A DNA stretch of 64,000 nucleotides from Persicobacter psychrovividus (GCF_036492425.1 NZ_AP025292.1:2542001-2606000), one strand, 5' to 3'; positions 8,241 to 17,650 are shown, counted from the first letter of the stretch. The notes: a model not told the origin generated them from the letters alone. Made by a program: numbers and translations.

Positions 8241-9251
8241 ATGATAAATCAGATAAATAAAGGTGCCCTTAGGGATTATGCCAAAAACTTCACTTTAGAA
8301 TTTTCTGCGAATTTTTTTCGCAGTGCGCCAGTGGTTAAAGGGGCACATTTAACCACCCTTTGCAGTGTGAATCAGGTGAACTTTTTTGTGATTCAGATTC
8401 TTTTCGAAAAATGGCATATTGAAACCCAAAAAATTAAAAGCCCTTATTTTAATTTTTCAGCTGCGGAGGTGCAGGAAGCCTTCGTGCGTTTCAAGAATAT
8501 CCTGTCGAATCATATTGCGGTGGAGCAGTACGACTTTGAGCCCTTGCTTGAAGAGGCCTGTTACAGGGCCCTGTTACTGACCTTTGATCCTGAGGATTAT
8601 TATGAAGAAATGCTCGACCACTGGGTAGGCGACACGGTCTATCTAATGGAGCTTGAAAACTGGACAAAGTACCTGAAAATAAACCCCATGCCCATCGATA
8701 AGATGGTACAAATCTGGCAAGCGGAGCACATTCAACAGATGTCGGTGGCCGATACCCGCACACAATTACATGAGGTGATCAGTCATACAAGCTGGACAAC
8801 TCCAGACACCGACACCCTCATTGAGGAATACTCAAGGGTATTTCCTTTGAACCTCGAAAAGCTGAGCCAGCCTCAGGAGGAAGATGCCGTCTCGGGCTTA
8901 CCCCTTGCTGAAAATGACAAGTTGCTCGGGGAAATTGAAACCCTTCATGACCAGCTGACCAAAGGCAAGCCGGTGCAGTTCAAGACCCTCGGCGACCGCC
9001 TGAAAGAAAAAAACAGCAGAAGCATTGCGGAGTCCATTTCCCTGAATGACCGCTTTATGTTTACCAATGAGCTCTTTGGGGGCAGCAAGAAAAGTTTCCG
9101 TGAGGCCCTCGACCATATTGAGAACCTGGAGACCAACGACGAGGCCGCCACTTACCTGATCAATAATTTTGCACGACCATACGCATGGGATATGGAGGCT
9201 ACAGAAACCAAACAACTACTCAATTTGGTGGCCAGCAAATTTCAGGAATAA
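8241..9251 (+). CDS. Bacteroidota-type protein of unknown function
   Basis: A 336-residue soluble protein without signal peptide or membrane segment. The N-terminal 220 residues are acidic and rich in aromatic residues. The C-terminal third carries the best conserved-looking block, about residues 262-310: SIAESISLNDRFMFTNELFGG followed by a FREALDHIENLETNDEA helix pair. I recall this block from proteins found only in Bacteroidota, usually beside tdk, but no function has been assigned. A TATTTTTG box at 8161-8168 may be its promoter. It is divergent from tdk and ends at a terminator shared with ald. Confidence 0.75.
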   Translation: MINQINKGALRDYAKNFTLEFSANFFRSAPVVKGAHLTTLCSVNQVNFFVIQILFEKWHIETQKIKSPYFNFSAAEVQEAFVRFKNILSNHIAVEQYDFEPLLEEACYRALLLTFDPEDYYEEMLDHWVGDTVYLMELENWTKYLKINPMPIDKMVQIWQAEHIQQMSVADTRTQLHEVISHTSWTTPDTDTLIEEYSRVFPLNLEKLSQPQEEDAVSGLPLAENDKLLGEIETLHDQLTKGKPVQFKTLGDRLKEKNSRSIAESISLNDRFMFTNELFGGSKKSFREALDHIENLETNDEAATYLINNFARPYAWDMEATETKQLLNLVASKFQE

Positions 9252-9279
9252 CAATCATCAGAAAGTATTCAGCAAAAAA

Positions 9280-9315
9280 AAGAGGCTGTCCGTGTTTATC
9301 CACCGACAGCCTCTT
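9280..9315. terminator. Bidirectional terminator between 8241 gene and ald
   Basis: An 11-bp stem (AAGAGGCTGTC with its complement) with A runs before it and T runs after it. It serves two convergent genes. Confidence 0.8.
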
Positions 9316-9396
9316 TTAGCATGTATTCAAAACCAACAACTCAGTTCAGCCGCTATGTTTTAAACACCCTTTTCTGTTTGATATAAACTATTGCGC

Positions 9397-10527
9397 TTAA
9401 ACCGCCATTTCTTCATCTTGCAGATATTCCTCTACAGGCACATAAGGCAAATCGAAAGCTTCAGCCACCGCTTTATACACCACATCGCCTTTCACCACAT
9501 TAAGCCCCGTTTTCAGTTCAGAACTTTCCTGACACGCCTTCTTCCAGCCTTTGTTGGCAAGCTCAAGGGCATACGGCAGCGTAGCATTCGTTAGTGCCAA
9601 AGTGGAAGTATAAGGAACTGCCCCAGGCATATTCGCCACGCAGTAATGCACCACATCGTCAATAATAAATATAGGATCAGCGTGTGTGGTCGGTTTACAG
9701 GTTTCGATACACCCGCCCTGGTCTACGGCCACATCCACAAGTACTGCGCCCGGCTTCATGTCTTTCAACATATCCCGCGTAACCAAATGTGGTGCTTTTG
9801 CGCCTGGAATCAACACCGCACCAATCACCAAATCCGCCTCTTTAATTTCCTGACGGATATTATATTCACTCGACATCATTGTGGTAACGTTCGCCGCCAT
9901 CACATCATCAAGATAACGCAAACGATCCAGACTGATGTCCATGATGGTTACATCAGCACCAAGACCTGCCGCCATTTTTGCGGACTGATAGCCTACGATA
10001 CCTCCACCGAGCACCAAAACTTTAGCCGGCTTTACCCCTGGAACACCCCCAAGGAGAATCCCACGGCCCTGCATTGGTTTTTCAAGGTATTTCGCCCCTT
10101 CCTGAATCGACATACGACCCGCCACTTCCGACATCGGAACCAGCAAAGGAAGGCCGCGTCCGCGCTCTACGGTTTCGTAAGCCAGACAAACCGACTTGCT
10201 CTCAATCATCGCTTTGGTCAGCGGCTCATAAGAAGCAAAGTGGAAATAGGTAAACAATAACTGATCCTCACGGATCAAATCGTATTCGAACTCTATCGGT
10301 TCTTTCACCTTGATGATCATTTCGGCAATGCCATAAACCTCTTCAATGGTGGCTAAAATATTCGCCCCTGCTTCAGCAAAAGCCTCGTCGGAGAAACCAC
10401 TGCCTTCGCCTGCAGTAGATTGCACATACACCTGGTGCCCGTGCTTTTTCATTTCGTTCACACCAGCAGGCGTAAGCGCCACACGGTTCTCGTTGTTTTT
10501 AATCTCCTTTGGTACACCGATAATCAT
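9397..10527 (-). CDS. ald: Alanine dehydrogenase
   Basis: A 376-residue NAD-dependent L-alanine dehydrogenase, which interconverts L-alanine with pyruvate and ammonium. The catalytic set known from characterised enzymes is present at matching positions: R15, K75 (VKEP), H96 and D269. The nucleotide-binding GGGIVG is at residues 174-179, and the MSEVAGR block at about 132-138 is typical. Length is normal. The gene is flanked by its own terminator and a long upstream region, so it is probably monocistronic. It would supply alanine for peptidoglycan or allow its use as a nitrogen source. Confidence 0.95.
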   Translation of the reverse strand: MIIGVPKEIKNNENRVALTPAGVNEMKKHGHQVYVQSTAGEGSGFSDEAFAEAGANILATIEEVYGIAEMIIKVKEPIEFEYDLIREDQLLFTYFHFASYEPLTKAMIESKSVCLAYETVERGRGLPLLVPMSEVAGRMSIQEGAKYLEKPMQGRGILLGGVPGVKPAKVLVLGGGIVGYQSAKMAAGLGADVTIMDISLDRLRYLDDVMAANVTTMMSSEYNIRQEIKEADLVIGAVLIPGAKAPHLVTRDMLKDMKPGAVLVDVAVDQGGCIETCKPTTHADPIFIIDDVVHYCVANMPGAVPYTSTLALTNATLPYALELANKGWKKACQESSELKTGLNVVKGDVVYKAVAEAFDLPYVPVEEYLQDEEMAV

Positions 10528-10962
10528 AATACAAAGGTTTTATAGTTTGTGTTGATAATTCAATATTAAAAAAATGCAATATTTATCGATCAGTAAAATC
10601 GAAGCCTATTTCTGATGGTAATTTGCTGAAATTATTTTTATTTCCTACAAAATAGGTCATAATTTTTATCCAAGTCCATTTTGGACAATTCAAACTATGG
10701 TACAATACTGTAGCAATAAAGACCAATCGTTTAATAAATACAGACGGGAACGCCCTAAAAAAGTTAAAAAATTATATTTTATGAAAATATGTTTTACTGA
10801 AATAAAATTCCGCCCCGCTTAAAAATAATACTCTTTTGCCACCATGTTCATTTCAATGCGAAATTTTCAGGATTTACCCACAGGAATAATTTTAGGGCTT
10901 TACACCAAAAGAATGTATATTTAGGATAGGAGATCTAAATTCCAAGGCGAAAAAAAGACACC
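10528..10962. other. Divergent intergenic region without genes
   Basis: AT-rich DNA between ald and the 2-oxoacid dehydrogenase gene. No reading frame looks real; the best is a 26-codon frame near 10843 without support. It should contain the ald promoter, but no clear box was found. Confidence 0.5.
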
Positions 10963-10988
10963 TTGAGATGTTCTCAAAGATATTTTTG
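10963..10988 (+). promoter_or_regulatory. Promoter box and operator-like palindrome
   Basis: TATTTTTG at 10981-10988 matches the Bacteroidota -7 box. Immediately before it lies a perfect inverted repeat, TTGAGA-TGT-TCTCAA (10963-10977), which overlaps the expected -33 region and could be a repressor site for the downstream E1 gene. Confidence 0.45.
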
Positions 10989-11005
10989 TGTACCATTAAA
11001 CCTGT

Positions 11006-13426
11006 TTGACAGTGTCGGATCAAAGTACTACAACTGTTTCCCCTTTAAATAAAAAATATATTTTAGAAGACTACCGCACAGTAGTTGAAAGCCGTGAAAC
11101 TGCCCTTGCCGGTCGGAAGGAAGTATTCATGGGTAAAGCCAAATTTGGGATATTTGGAGATGGAAAGGAAGTACCGCAAGTGGCGATGGCGAGAGCTTTC
11201 CAAAAAGGAGATTGGCGTTCGGGATACTACCGCGACCAAACCTTCATGATGGCGATTGGTGAAATGTCGATTCAGGAATTTTTTGCGCAACTTTATGCGC
11301 ACACTGATATTGAAGCTGAGCCAGCCTCTGGTGGCCGAATGATGAACGGACACTTTGGCACCCGATGGATTGCCGAAGACGGTTCCTGGAAATCGCAGTC
11401 AGACACTTGCAATGTGGCCTCTGACATCTCCCCTACTGCGGGCCAGATGCCTCGAATTGTGGGGCTGGGCTATGCATCAAAACTTTACCGCCATGTAGAG
11501 GAATTACAGGGTGAAGCCTTCGAGAAGTTCAGTCATCAAGGAAATGAAGTGGTATTTTCCACCATCGGGAACGCCTCCACTTCTGAAGGGATGTTTCTGG
11601 AAACCATTAATGCCGTGGGCGTAATGCAGCTGCCCGTCGTGATGTCGGTTTGGGATGACCAGTATGGTATTTCCGTAGGCCCTGAGCACCACACGGTAAA
11701 ACAGAGTATTTCCAAAGCACTTGCAGGTTTTCAGCGCACGGAGGAACATCCGGGGATAGAGATTTTTGAAGTTAAAGGATGGGACTACCCTGCCCTGTTC
11801 GAAACTTATCAGAAAGCGGCACAGCTTGCCCGCGAGCAACATATCCCTTGCCTGGTACACGTAATTGAGGTAACCCAACCACAAGGGCACTCCACCTCGG
11901 GATCACATGAGCGCTACAAAAACGAGGAAAGACTCCATTGGGAGGCTGAATTCGATTGTGTGAAGCAAATGCGCTCCTGGGTTATTGCCGAAGGTTATGC
12001 CACAGAAGAAGAACTGAACACGCTGGAACTTGAAGCCAAGAAAAAGGTTCGTGATGAAAAAAATGCGGCATTCAAGGCTTTCCTTGACAGCATGGCCCCT
12101 TTGCGCAAGCAGGTCATTGAGCTGCTTGAGCGTTTGGCAGACAGTTCCGAAGAACATACAGAAAAAATTAATGCGATTGCTGATGGGCTGAAAAATGGCT
12201 TCAACCCCATCAAGATGGATAACATCAAGGCCGTAAAAAAAGCTTTACGCCTGACACGCAAAAAGACCAGTCCTGCCCGCGTTGCACTGATCAAATGGCT
12301 TGAAACAGCCATGGCACAACATCGGGAAGAATACAATACCTTGCTTTATTGTGAGGATGAACGATCGGCGCTGAAGGTTACGGAAGTTGCCAAAAGCTAC
12401 GACCAGGACCCTGAAATGGTTGATGGCCGTGAGATTATCAATCAGTATTTCAAGAAAGCACTCGAGAACGATCCCCGTGTTTTTGCCTTCGGTGAAGATG
12501 TTGGCAAGATTGGGGATGTTAACCAGGGAATGGCTGGTGTTCAGGATATTTTCGGGGAGTTGCGCGTACATGACACCTCCATCCGTGAGATGACCATTAT
12601 TGGTGAAGGCACAGGAGCGGCCATGCGTGGCTTGCGCCCTATTGCTGAAATTCAGTATCTCGATTACCTCGTATATGCACTTAACACCCTTACTGATGAT
12701 CTTGCCTGCCTGCACCACCGCACCGCCGGAGGCCAGAAAGCACCGCTGATCATCCGTACACGTGGCCACCGCCTTGAAGGAGTATGGCATTCCGGCTCAC
12801 CTATTTCGATGATTTTGGGGAGCTTGAGAGGGATGTACATCCTGACGCCTCGCAACTTTACACAGGCTGCCGGTATGTACAACACTTTGCTGAAAGGTGA
12901 TGATCCTGCCCTTGTCATCGAATGCCTGAACGGCTACCGCCTGAAGGAAGCGATGCCGAACAACCTTGGAGAATACACTGTTCCCCTTGGCCGCCCAGAG
13001 GTATTGCGTGCCGGAACAGACGTTACCGTAGTTACTTACGGATCCATGTGCAGAATTATAATGGCAGCAGCTGAAGAGCTCGCTCAGGTGGGCATTTCAG
13101 TAGAAGTGATCGACGCTCAGACCCTCGTACCATTTGACCTCGAGCACCGCATTGTAGCATCCGTGCAAAAGACCAACCGGGTAGTTTTTGCAGATGAGGA
13201 TGTTCAGGGTGGCGCGTCAGCTTACCTAATGCAAAAAGTCCTTGACGAGCAAAATGCGTATCAATACCTTGACTCGCAACCGATTTGTATCTCCTCGGAG
13301 GATCATCGTCCGGCTTATGGTTCTGATGGCGATTTCTTCTCCAAGCCAAGTGCGGAGTCTGTTTTCGACCGCATCTATCAAATGATGCACGAATTTGATC
13401 CAGAGACTTACCCAGAGATTTATTAA
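11006..13426 (+). CDS. 2-oxoacid dehydrogenase E1, fused alpha and beta
   Basis: An 806-residue thiamine-diphosphate enzyme that decarboxylates branched-chain 2-oxoacids (or a related 2-oxoacid) and passes the acyl group to a lipoyl E2 protein. Residues 1-430 are the alpha subunit, with the ThDP site around 188-218 (GNASTSEG ... WDDQYGIS). From about residue 450 to the end is the beta subunit (FAFGEDVGKIGDVNQG, then the VTYGSM and DAQTLVPFD blocks). The fusion of both subunits is common in Bacteroidota. Translation must start at a non-ATG codon: a stop lies just upstream, leaving TTG at 11006 or GTG at 11012. No E2 or E3 gene is nearby. The exact substrate is not fixed by sequence alone. Confidence 0.88.
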   Translation: MTVSDQSTTTVSPLNKKYILEDYRTVVESRETALAGRKEVFMGKAKFGIFGDGKEVPQVAMARAFQKGDWRSGYYRDQTFMMAIGEMSIQEFFAQLYAHTDIEAEPASGGRMMNGHFGTRWIAEDGSWKSQSDTCNVASDISPTAGQMPRIVGLGYASKLYRHVEELQGEAFEKFSHQGNEVVFSTIGNASTSEGMFLETINAVGVMQLPVVMSVWDDQYGISVGPEHHTVKQSISKALAGFQRTEEHPGIEIFEVKGWDYPALFETYQKAAQLAREQHIPCLVHVIEVTQPQGHSTSGSHERYKNEERLHWEAEFDCVKQMRSWVIAEGYATEEELNTLELEAKKKVRDEKNAAFKAFLDSMAPLRKQVIELLERLADSSEEHTEKINAIADGLKNGFNPIKMDNIKAVKKALRLTRKKTSPARVALIKWLETAMAQHREEYNTLLYCEDERSALKVTEVAKSYDQDPEMVDGREIINQYFKKALENDPRVFAFGEDVGKIGDVNQGMAGVQDIFGELRVHDTSIREMTIIGEGTGAAMRGLRPIAEIQYLDYLVYALNTLTDDLACLHHRTAGGQKAPLIIRTRGHRLEGVWHSGSPISMILGSLRGMYILTPRNFTQAAGMYNTLLKGDDPALVIECLNGYRLKEAMPNNLGEYTVPLGRPEVLRAGTDVTVVTYGSMCRIIMAAAEELAQVGISVEVIDAQTLVPFDLEHRIVASVQKTNRVVFADEDVQGGASAYLMQKVLDEQNAYQYLDSQPICISSEDHRPAYGSDGDFFSKPSAESVFDRIYQMMHEFDPETYPEIY

Positions 13427-13455
13427 GCGATACATCTTAAAATAGCAAAAAATAC

Positions 13456-13492
13456 AAAGGCGACACCTATTCATAAGGTGTCGCCTTTTTTT
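13456..13492 (+). terminator. Terminator of the E1 gene
   Basis: An 11-bp GC-rich stem (AGGCGACACCT) followed by seven T. The following 13493-13737 contains no recognisable gene. Confidence 0.85.
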
Positions 13493-13737
13493 GAAATTCA
13501 TCTTAGAAAACGCTTCTTTTTAGTGCCTTTTAAATATGTTTTTCCTGACCTAAAATATTGGGCACTGAAAATATTGATCTGCAATAACTCATCGCTTGGC
13601 ACAACAGACCGAGGCAGAAAAGTGAGCACTTGATCAACAATCATGAGTGAGGTTCTCACTGCATCCTATTTGGTTTTAAGCGTGCCTGCACTGACTAAAC
13701 AATCCTTCTGATCAAGATAAAAATCCGTGCCCCCTCA

Positions 13738-14118
13738 TTACCCACAAACCTTTTCAGCAAGCAGTTTCTGAACCGCATAAACATCTATGCTCTTATTGAA
13801 GGGCTTATCGATCGTGGGCTCATCCTCTCCGGAAATCCACACTTTCAGCTCGGCATCCAGATCAAAAGTACCGGCAGTTTCAACAGAAAAGCGCGAAATG
13901 CTTTTGTAAGGAATACTTTTATACGCTTTCTTTTTACCTGTTACCCCCTGTACATCAATCAGGATGAGCCGTTTCCCTGTAAAGAGGAACACATCTCGAA
14001 TCAGTGAAAACCCGAACTCTATACGCTCCTGATCCATCAGTATTGGCTCATATTCTTTTTGCAATTTCTCAACGCTAACTGCCGAGGCGTTGCCCATTAA
14101 TTTTTGAAATAACCCCAT
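13738..14118 (-). CDS. PH-domain protein (bacterial PH, DUF1696 type)
   Basis: A 126-residue protein consisting almost wholly of one bacterial pleckstrin-homology domain, residues about 20-125. The family blocks are clear: IEFGFSLIRDVFLFTGKRLIL, then YKSIPYKSISRFSVETAG, then FDLDAELKVWISG. Bacterial PH domains of this family form rings and bind peptides or membranes, but the physiological role is mostly unknown. No signal peptide. It stands alone, with more than 200 bases on each side. Confidence 0.85.
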   Translation of the reverse strand: MGLFQKLMGNASAVSVEKLQKEYEPILMDQERIEFGFSLIRDVFLFTGKRLILIDVQGVTGKKKAYKSIPYKSISRFSVETAGTFDLDAELKVWISGEDEPTIDKPFNKSIDVYAVQKLLAEKVCG

Positions 14119-14377
14119 CTTTTGTTATTTGATTTAAGCTGAATTAATCGATAGTGGTCACCTGCCGCCCATTACAACATCTGCGCTGCAGGCTTTACAA
14201 ATTACCTATAAATAGCCTAACGACCATTCTTCCTTGCTTGATATATTCAGGGCCAATGAATGTCAGGCATCGTGGTTTGGCCTACGGAAAGCCAAAGTTT
14301 AAAGCAAAAAAAAACGGTCAACTGATGCTGATCGCTTTTTCAGGATTTTTAAATCCCGGCATTTCAAATAAAAAAAT

Positions 14378-14563
14378 TTAAGCTTCGTGCTTCGTATTTT
14401 TCTTTTCTTGAACTTCAACACGAATATCCTGTGCTAAATTTTTCAATTCTTGCATTCCCTTACGGACACGTGTTCCGGCAGCTTGGTTTTCTTTCTCATA
14501 AAACTTTTGAAAGTCAGCTTCCAAGGAGAGTAATAGGTCTTTGATTTCGTCAAATCTTTTCAT
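14378..14563 (-). CDS. Histone H1-like protein Hc1
   Basis: A 61-residue, highly charged helical protein of the Hc1-like family widespread in Bacteroidota. The conserved core is AAGTRVRKGMQELKNLAQDIR (about residues 28-48), preceded by a coiled-coil-like helix. These proteins are thought to bind DNA and help compact the nucleoid. The gene is single, with intergenic DNA on both sides. An inverted repeat with AGCTGAAAA arms (about 14668-14722) lies upstream, beyond its promoter region. The family call is confident; the cellular role is inferred from the family. Confidence 0.85.
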   Translation of the reverse strand: MKRFDEIKDLLLSLEADFQKFYEKENQAAGTRVRKGMQELKNLAQDIRVEVQEKKNTKHEA

Positions 14564-14768
14564 CGTTCAAAAATAGGTTTTAAGTTATAAAAGTTATGCT
14601 TCTCATAAGCAATATAATAAAAATACCCAAAAACCATTATATCAGACTAAAATCAAGACATAAAAAAAGCTGAAAAATGAAATTATATTGATTGTTCACC
14701 AGTATAACAACAATTTTCAGCTAATTCGTTAATACCTTGAAGTTCAAAGTATTGTATTTTCGGCTAAA

Positions 14769-16016
14769 TTAGTCAGGCATTTGCTCAGCAATACCATCAA
14801 ATTTATACTCACCACCATCAAGTTTTGCTTTGATTTGCTTGAAGGCAGAGATCGTTTCATTCACATCGTCCAAAGTATGCGCTGCCGTAGGGATAATACG
14901 CAACATGATTTGCCCTTTAGGAATCACCGGGTAAATAACGATTGAACAGAAGATGTTAAAACGCTCACGGATATCCTGTGTCAGGTTACCTGCTTCAGTC
15001 ATTGTTCCTGAAAGGAATACTGGTGTTACAGGAGTTTCTGTATTACCAATATTGAAACCGTTCTCTTTCAAACCGCTCTGCAAAGCATTCACGATTGTCC
15101 AAAGTTTATCTTTTGCCGGAGAGTTTTTCAACATTTCCAGACGCTTCAGGTTTCCTTCAACGATCGGCATAGGCAATGATTTCGCAAAAATTTGCGAACG
15201 CATGCTGTAACGCAAGTATTTCACGATCTTGTGGTCACCAGCAACAAATGCACCGATAGAAGCCATAGATTTGGCAAAAGTTGAGAAGTAAAGATCGATA
15301 CCGTCCTGGCAACCCAATTGCTCACCAGTACCTGCACCTGTTTTACCCATTGTACCGAAACCGTGCGCATCATCAACGAACAAACGGAAGTCGAATTTCT
15401 CTTTCAGCTTGATAACTTCTGCCAAAGCGCCCATCGCACCCGACATCCCGAAAACACCTTCGGTAATCACCAAGACACCGCCACCGGTTTCTTTCGCCAA
15501 ACGCTCCGCACGCTCCAGCTGCTTCTCCAGGGATTCCATATCGTTATGAGTATAAACGAAACGTTTACCGATATGAAGACGAAGACCATCAAGGATACAA
15601 GCATGGCTTTCTGCATCGTAAACTACGACATCGCGACGGTCCAATACCGCATCAATAATTGATACTACCCCTTGGTAACCGAAGTTCAGCAAGAAACAAT
15701 CTTCCTTCCCTACGAAATCCGCCAACTCACGCTCCAACTGCTCGTGCTTAGTGGTATTTCCAGACATGATACGCGCACCCATTGGGTATGCTAATCCCCA
15801 GTTTGCAGTAGCATCAGCATCCGCCTTACGCACCTCAGGATCGTTCGCCAAACCCAAATAATTGTTCAACGACCAGTTCAATACCTGACGGCCTTGGAAG
15901 TTCATACGAGGACCAATCTCCCCTTCCAACTTAGGAAACATGTAGTAACCTTCGTCTACATCTGAGTATTTTCCAAGAGGCGTGTTTTTTGCATCACACT
16001 TAGCAAATAAATCCAT
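14769..16016 (-). CDS. Alpha-oxoamine synthase (serine palmitoyl- or cysteate acyltransferase)
   Basis: A 415-residue PLP enzyme of the alpha-oxoamine synthase family. H138 (ESHAC) stacks on the cofactor, DDAHGFG at 215-221 binds the pyridine nitrogen, and K249 (STFAKSMAS) is the Schiff-base lysine. Members condense an amino acid with an acyl thioester: serine gives the sphingolipid base, cysteate gives capnine for sulfonolipids. Both lipids are known from Bacteroidota and sequence inspection cannot decide between them. It is not 2-amino-3-ketobutyrate ligase by context, since no threonine dehydrogenase is adjacent. A near-canonical promoter lies 46 bases upstream. It would define the outer-membrane lipid class of this organism. 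Confidence 0.85.
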   Translation of the reverse strand: MDLFAKCDAKNTPLGKYSDVDEGYYMFPKLEGEIGPRMNFQGRQVLNWSLNNYLGLANDPEVRKADADATANWGLAYPMGARIMSGNTTKHEQLERELADFVGKEDCFLLNFGYQGVVSIIDAVLDRRDVVVYDAESHACILDGLRLHIGKRFVYTHNDMESLEKQLERAERLAKETGGGVLVITEGVFGMSGAMGALAEVIKLKEKFDFRLFVDDAHGFGTMGKTGAGTGEQLGCQDGIDLYFSTFAKSMASIGAFVAGDHKIVKYLRYSMRSQIFAKSLPMPIVEGNLKRLEMLKNSPAKDKLWTIVNALQSGLKENGFNIGNTETPVTPVFLSGTMTEAGNLTQDIRERFNIFCSIVIYPVIPKGQIMLRIIPTAAHTLDDVNETISAFKQIKAKLDGGEYKFDGIAEQMPD

Positions 16017-16061
16017 ATAGAATATTTTTAATCAACGAAAAAATGCTTTTCAAATAAGCCA

Positions 16062-16094
16062 CAAAGGTACACAAAAAAGCTTCATACCCAAAAT
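16062..16094 (-). promoter_or_regulatory. Promoter of the alpha-oxoamine synthase gene
   Basis: On the minus strand TTTTG (16090-16094), a 20-base spacer, then TACCTTTG (16062-16069). This is the best match in the window to the Bacteroidota promoter consensus. Confidence 0.65.
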
Positions 16095-16150
16095 GATGAG
16101 GGTAGAAGCCTTTCAATTTCTATAAGAGTAATGTTTTTATTTACAACAAA

Positions 16151-17461
16151 TTAGTTGATCCTTTCGATTTTCGCACCCAATGCACGCAAGCGTTCATCGA
16201 TGTCCTGATAACCGCGGTCAATCTGCTCTACATTGTCGATCACGCTGGTACCTGTGGCCGAAAGGGCGGCAATCAGCAAAGAAACTCCGGCACGGATATC
16301 CGGGCTGGTCATGCGAATACCACGGAGCGGATATTTTCTATCCAGGCCAATAACAGTAGCCCTGTGAGGATCACAAAGGATGATCTGCGCCCCCATGTCG
16401 ATCAGTTTATCGGTAAAGAACAAACGGGACTCAAACATTTTCTGGTGAATCAGTACGGTACCTTTCGCCTGCGTTGCCACCACCAATAGAATGGACAGCA
16501 AATCAGGGGTGAAGCCCGGCCAGATAGCATCGGCGATGGTCAGGATTGAGCCATCAATGAAGGTATCAATCTCATAATGTTCCTGAGCAGGAATAAAAAG
16601 ATCGTCCCCTTTTTCTTCAATGCGAATACCCAGTTTTCGGAACGTATTTGGGATTAAACCCAATTGATCGATACGTACATTTTTGATGGTAATTTCGGAC
16701 TTCGTCATGGCAGCGAGGCCAATAAAGCTCCCAATCTCAATCATGTCAGGAAGCAGGGTATGTGTGGTACCACCAAGTACCTCGACCCCTTCGATTTCCA
16801 GCAAATTGGACCCGATGCCTGAGATGTTGGCACCCATACGGTTGAGCATTTTGCACAACTGCTGCAAGTAAGGCTCACAAGCGGCATTGTAAATGGTTGT
16901 TTTTCCTTTTGCAAGTACGGCCGCCATTACCAAATTGGCAGTTCCTGTTACAGAGGCTTCATCCAGAAGAATATACTTGCCCGTAAGCTGCTCCGCTTTC
17001 ACGAAATAACGATGGCGCTGTGCATCAAAATCAAAGTTTGCCCCGAGTTGCTTCAGTCCTATAAAGTGGGTATCAAGACGGCGGCGGCCAATTTTATCAC
17101 CACCAGGCTGAGGCATTTGTGCTTCACCGAAACGCGCCAACAGTGGGCCTATCAGCATAATGGATCCACGCAAGGAGGAGGCCTTGCTGCGGAATGTTTC
17201 TGTTTCGAGGAATTTCAGGTCAACCCCTGAGGCCTCAAATCGGTAACTGCCTTTTTCTTCAAGCTGATCGACTTTTACGCCGAAATCCTTCAGCAATTCG
17301 ATTTGCTTATTGACATCCCTGATATTGGGAATATTGTGGATGGTTACAGGTTCTGAGGTCAACAGAACTGCACTTAGAATTTGCAGTGCCTCATTCTTTG
17401 CGCCCTGAGGAGTGATCTCACCGCTCAGTGATGCGCCACCCTCTATTTTGAATGCTGCCAT
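16151..17461 (-). CDS. murA: UDP-GlcNAc 1-carboxyvinyltransferase MurA
   Basis: A 436-residue MurA, which transfers enolpyruvate from PEP to UDP-N-acetylglucosamine in the first committed step of peptidoglycan synthesis. K22-N23 near the N terminus and the RAGVSLLIAAL block near the C terminus are conserved. The catalytic loop reads PGGDKIGRRRLD, so the usual cysteine (C115 in E. coli) is aspartate here (D122). Enzymes with Asp at this place are active but not alkylated by fosfomycin. The DUF4290 gene lies upstream on the same strand, a typical Bacteroidota order, although a terminator separates the two. Confidence 0.95.
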   Translation of the reverse strand: MAAFKIEGGASLSGEITPQGAKNEALQILSAVLLTSEPVTIHNIPNIRDVNKQIELLKDFGVKVDQLEEKGSYRFEASGVDLKFLETETFRSKASSLRGSIMLIGPLLARFGEAQMPQPGGDKIGRRRLDTHFIGLKQLGANFDFDAQRHRYFVKAEQLTGKYILLDEASVTGTANLVMAAVLAKGKTTIYNAACEPYLQQLCKMLNRMGANISGIGSNLLEIEGVEVLGGTTHTLLPDMIEIGSFIGLAAMTKSEITIKNVRIDQLGLIPNTFRKLGIRIEEKGDDLFIPAQEHYEIDTFIDGSILTIADAIWPGFTPDLLSILLVVATQAKGTVLIHQKMFESRLFFTDKLIDMGAQIILCDPHRATVIGLDRKYPLRGIRMTSPDIRAGVSLLIAALSATGTSVIDNVEQIDRGYQDIDERLRALGAKIERIN

Positions 17462-17489
17462 GGATTTTTATGATTATTGAGTCTTAAAA

Positions 17490-17497
17490 CAAATTTA
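17490..17497 (-). promoter_or_regulatory. Candidate -7 box of murA
   Basis: TAAATTTG on the minus strand, an exact TAnnTTTG, 28 bases before the murA ATG. No -33 TTG was found at the usual spacing. Confidence 0.35.
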
Positions 17498-17620
17498 GCA
17501 AAGCCTATGCTGCCACCCGAATGCTTTGTAATAAGTTAAACAAGAAATTGGGGATCTCCGACTGAATGTATGAATTTCCGAAGATAAAAGCTGCATATTT
17601 TTTGAAGGGACAAATCTAAA

Positions 17621-17650
17621 AAAAAGGAGGCTGTTTCGGCCTCCTTTTTT
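17621..17650 (-). terminator. Terminator after the DUF4290 gene
   Basis: GGAGGC and GCCTCC arms with A/T runs on both sides, directly after the DUF4290 stop codon. Confidence 0.75.

Noticed and set aside
9646-10260. A 204-codon plus-strand frame
   Set aside because: Antisense to ald, which has a full set of catalytic residues; the product is His/Arg-rich without a family match.
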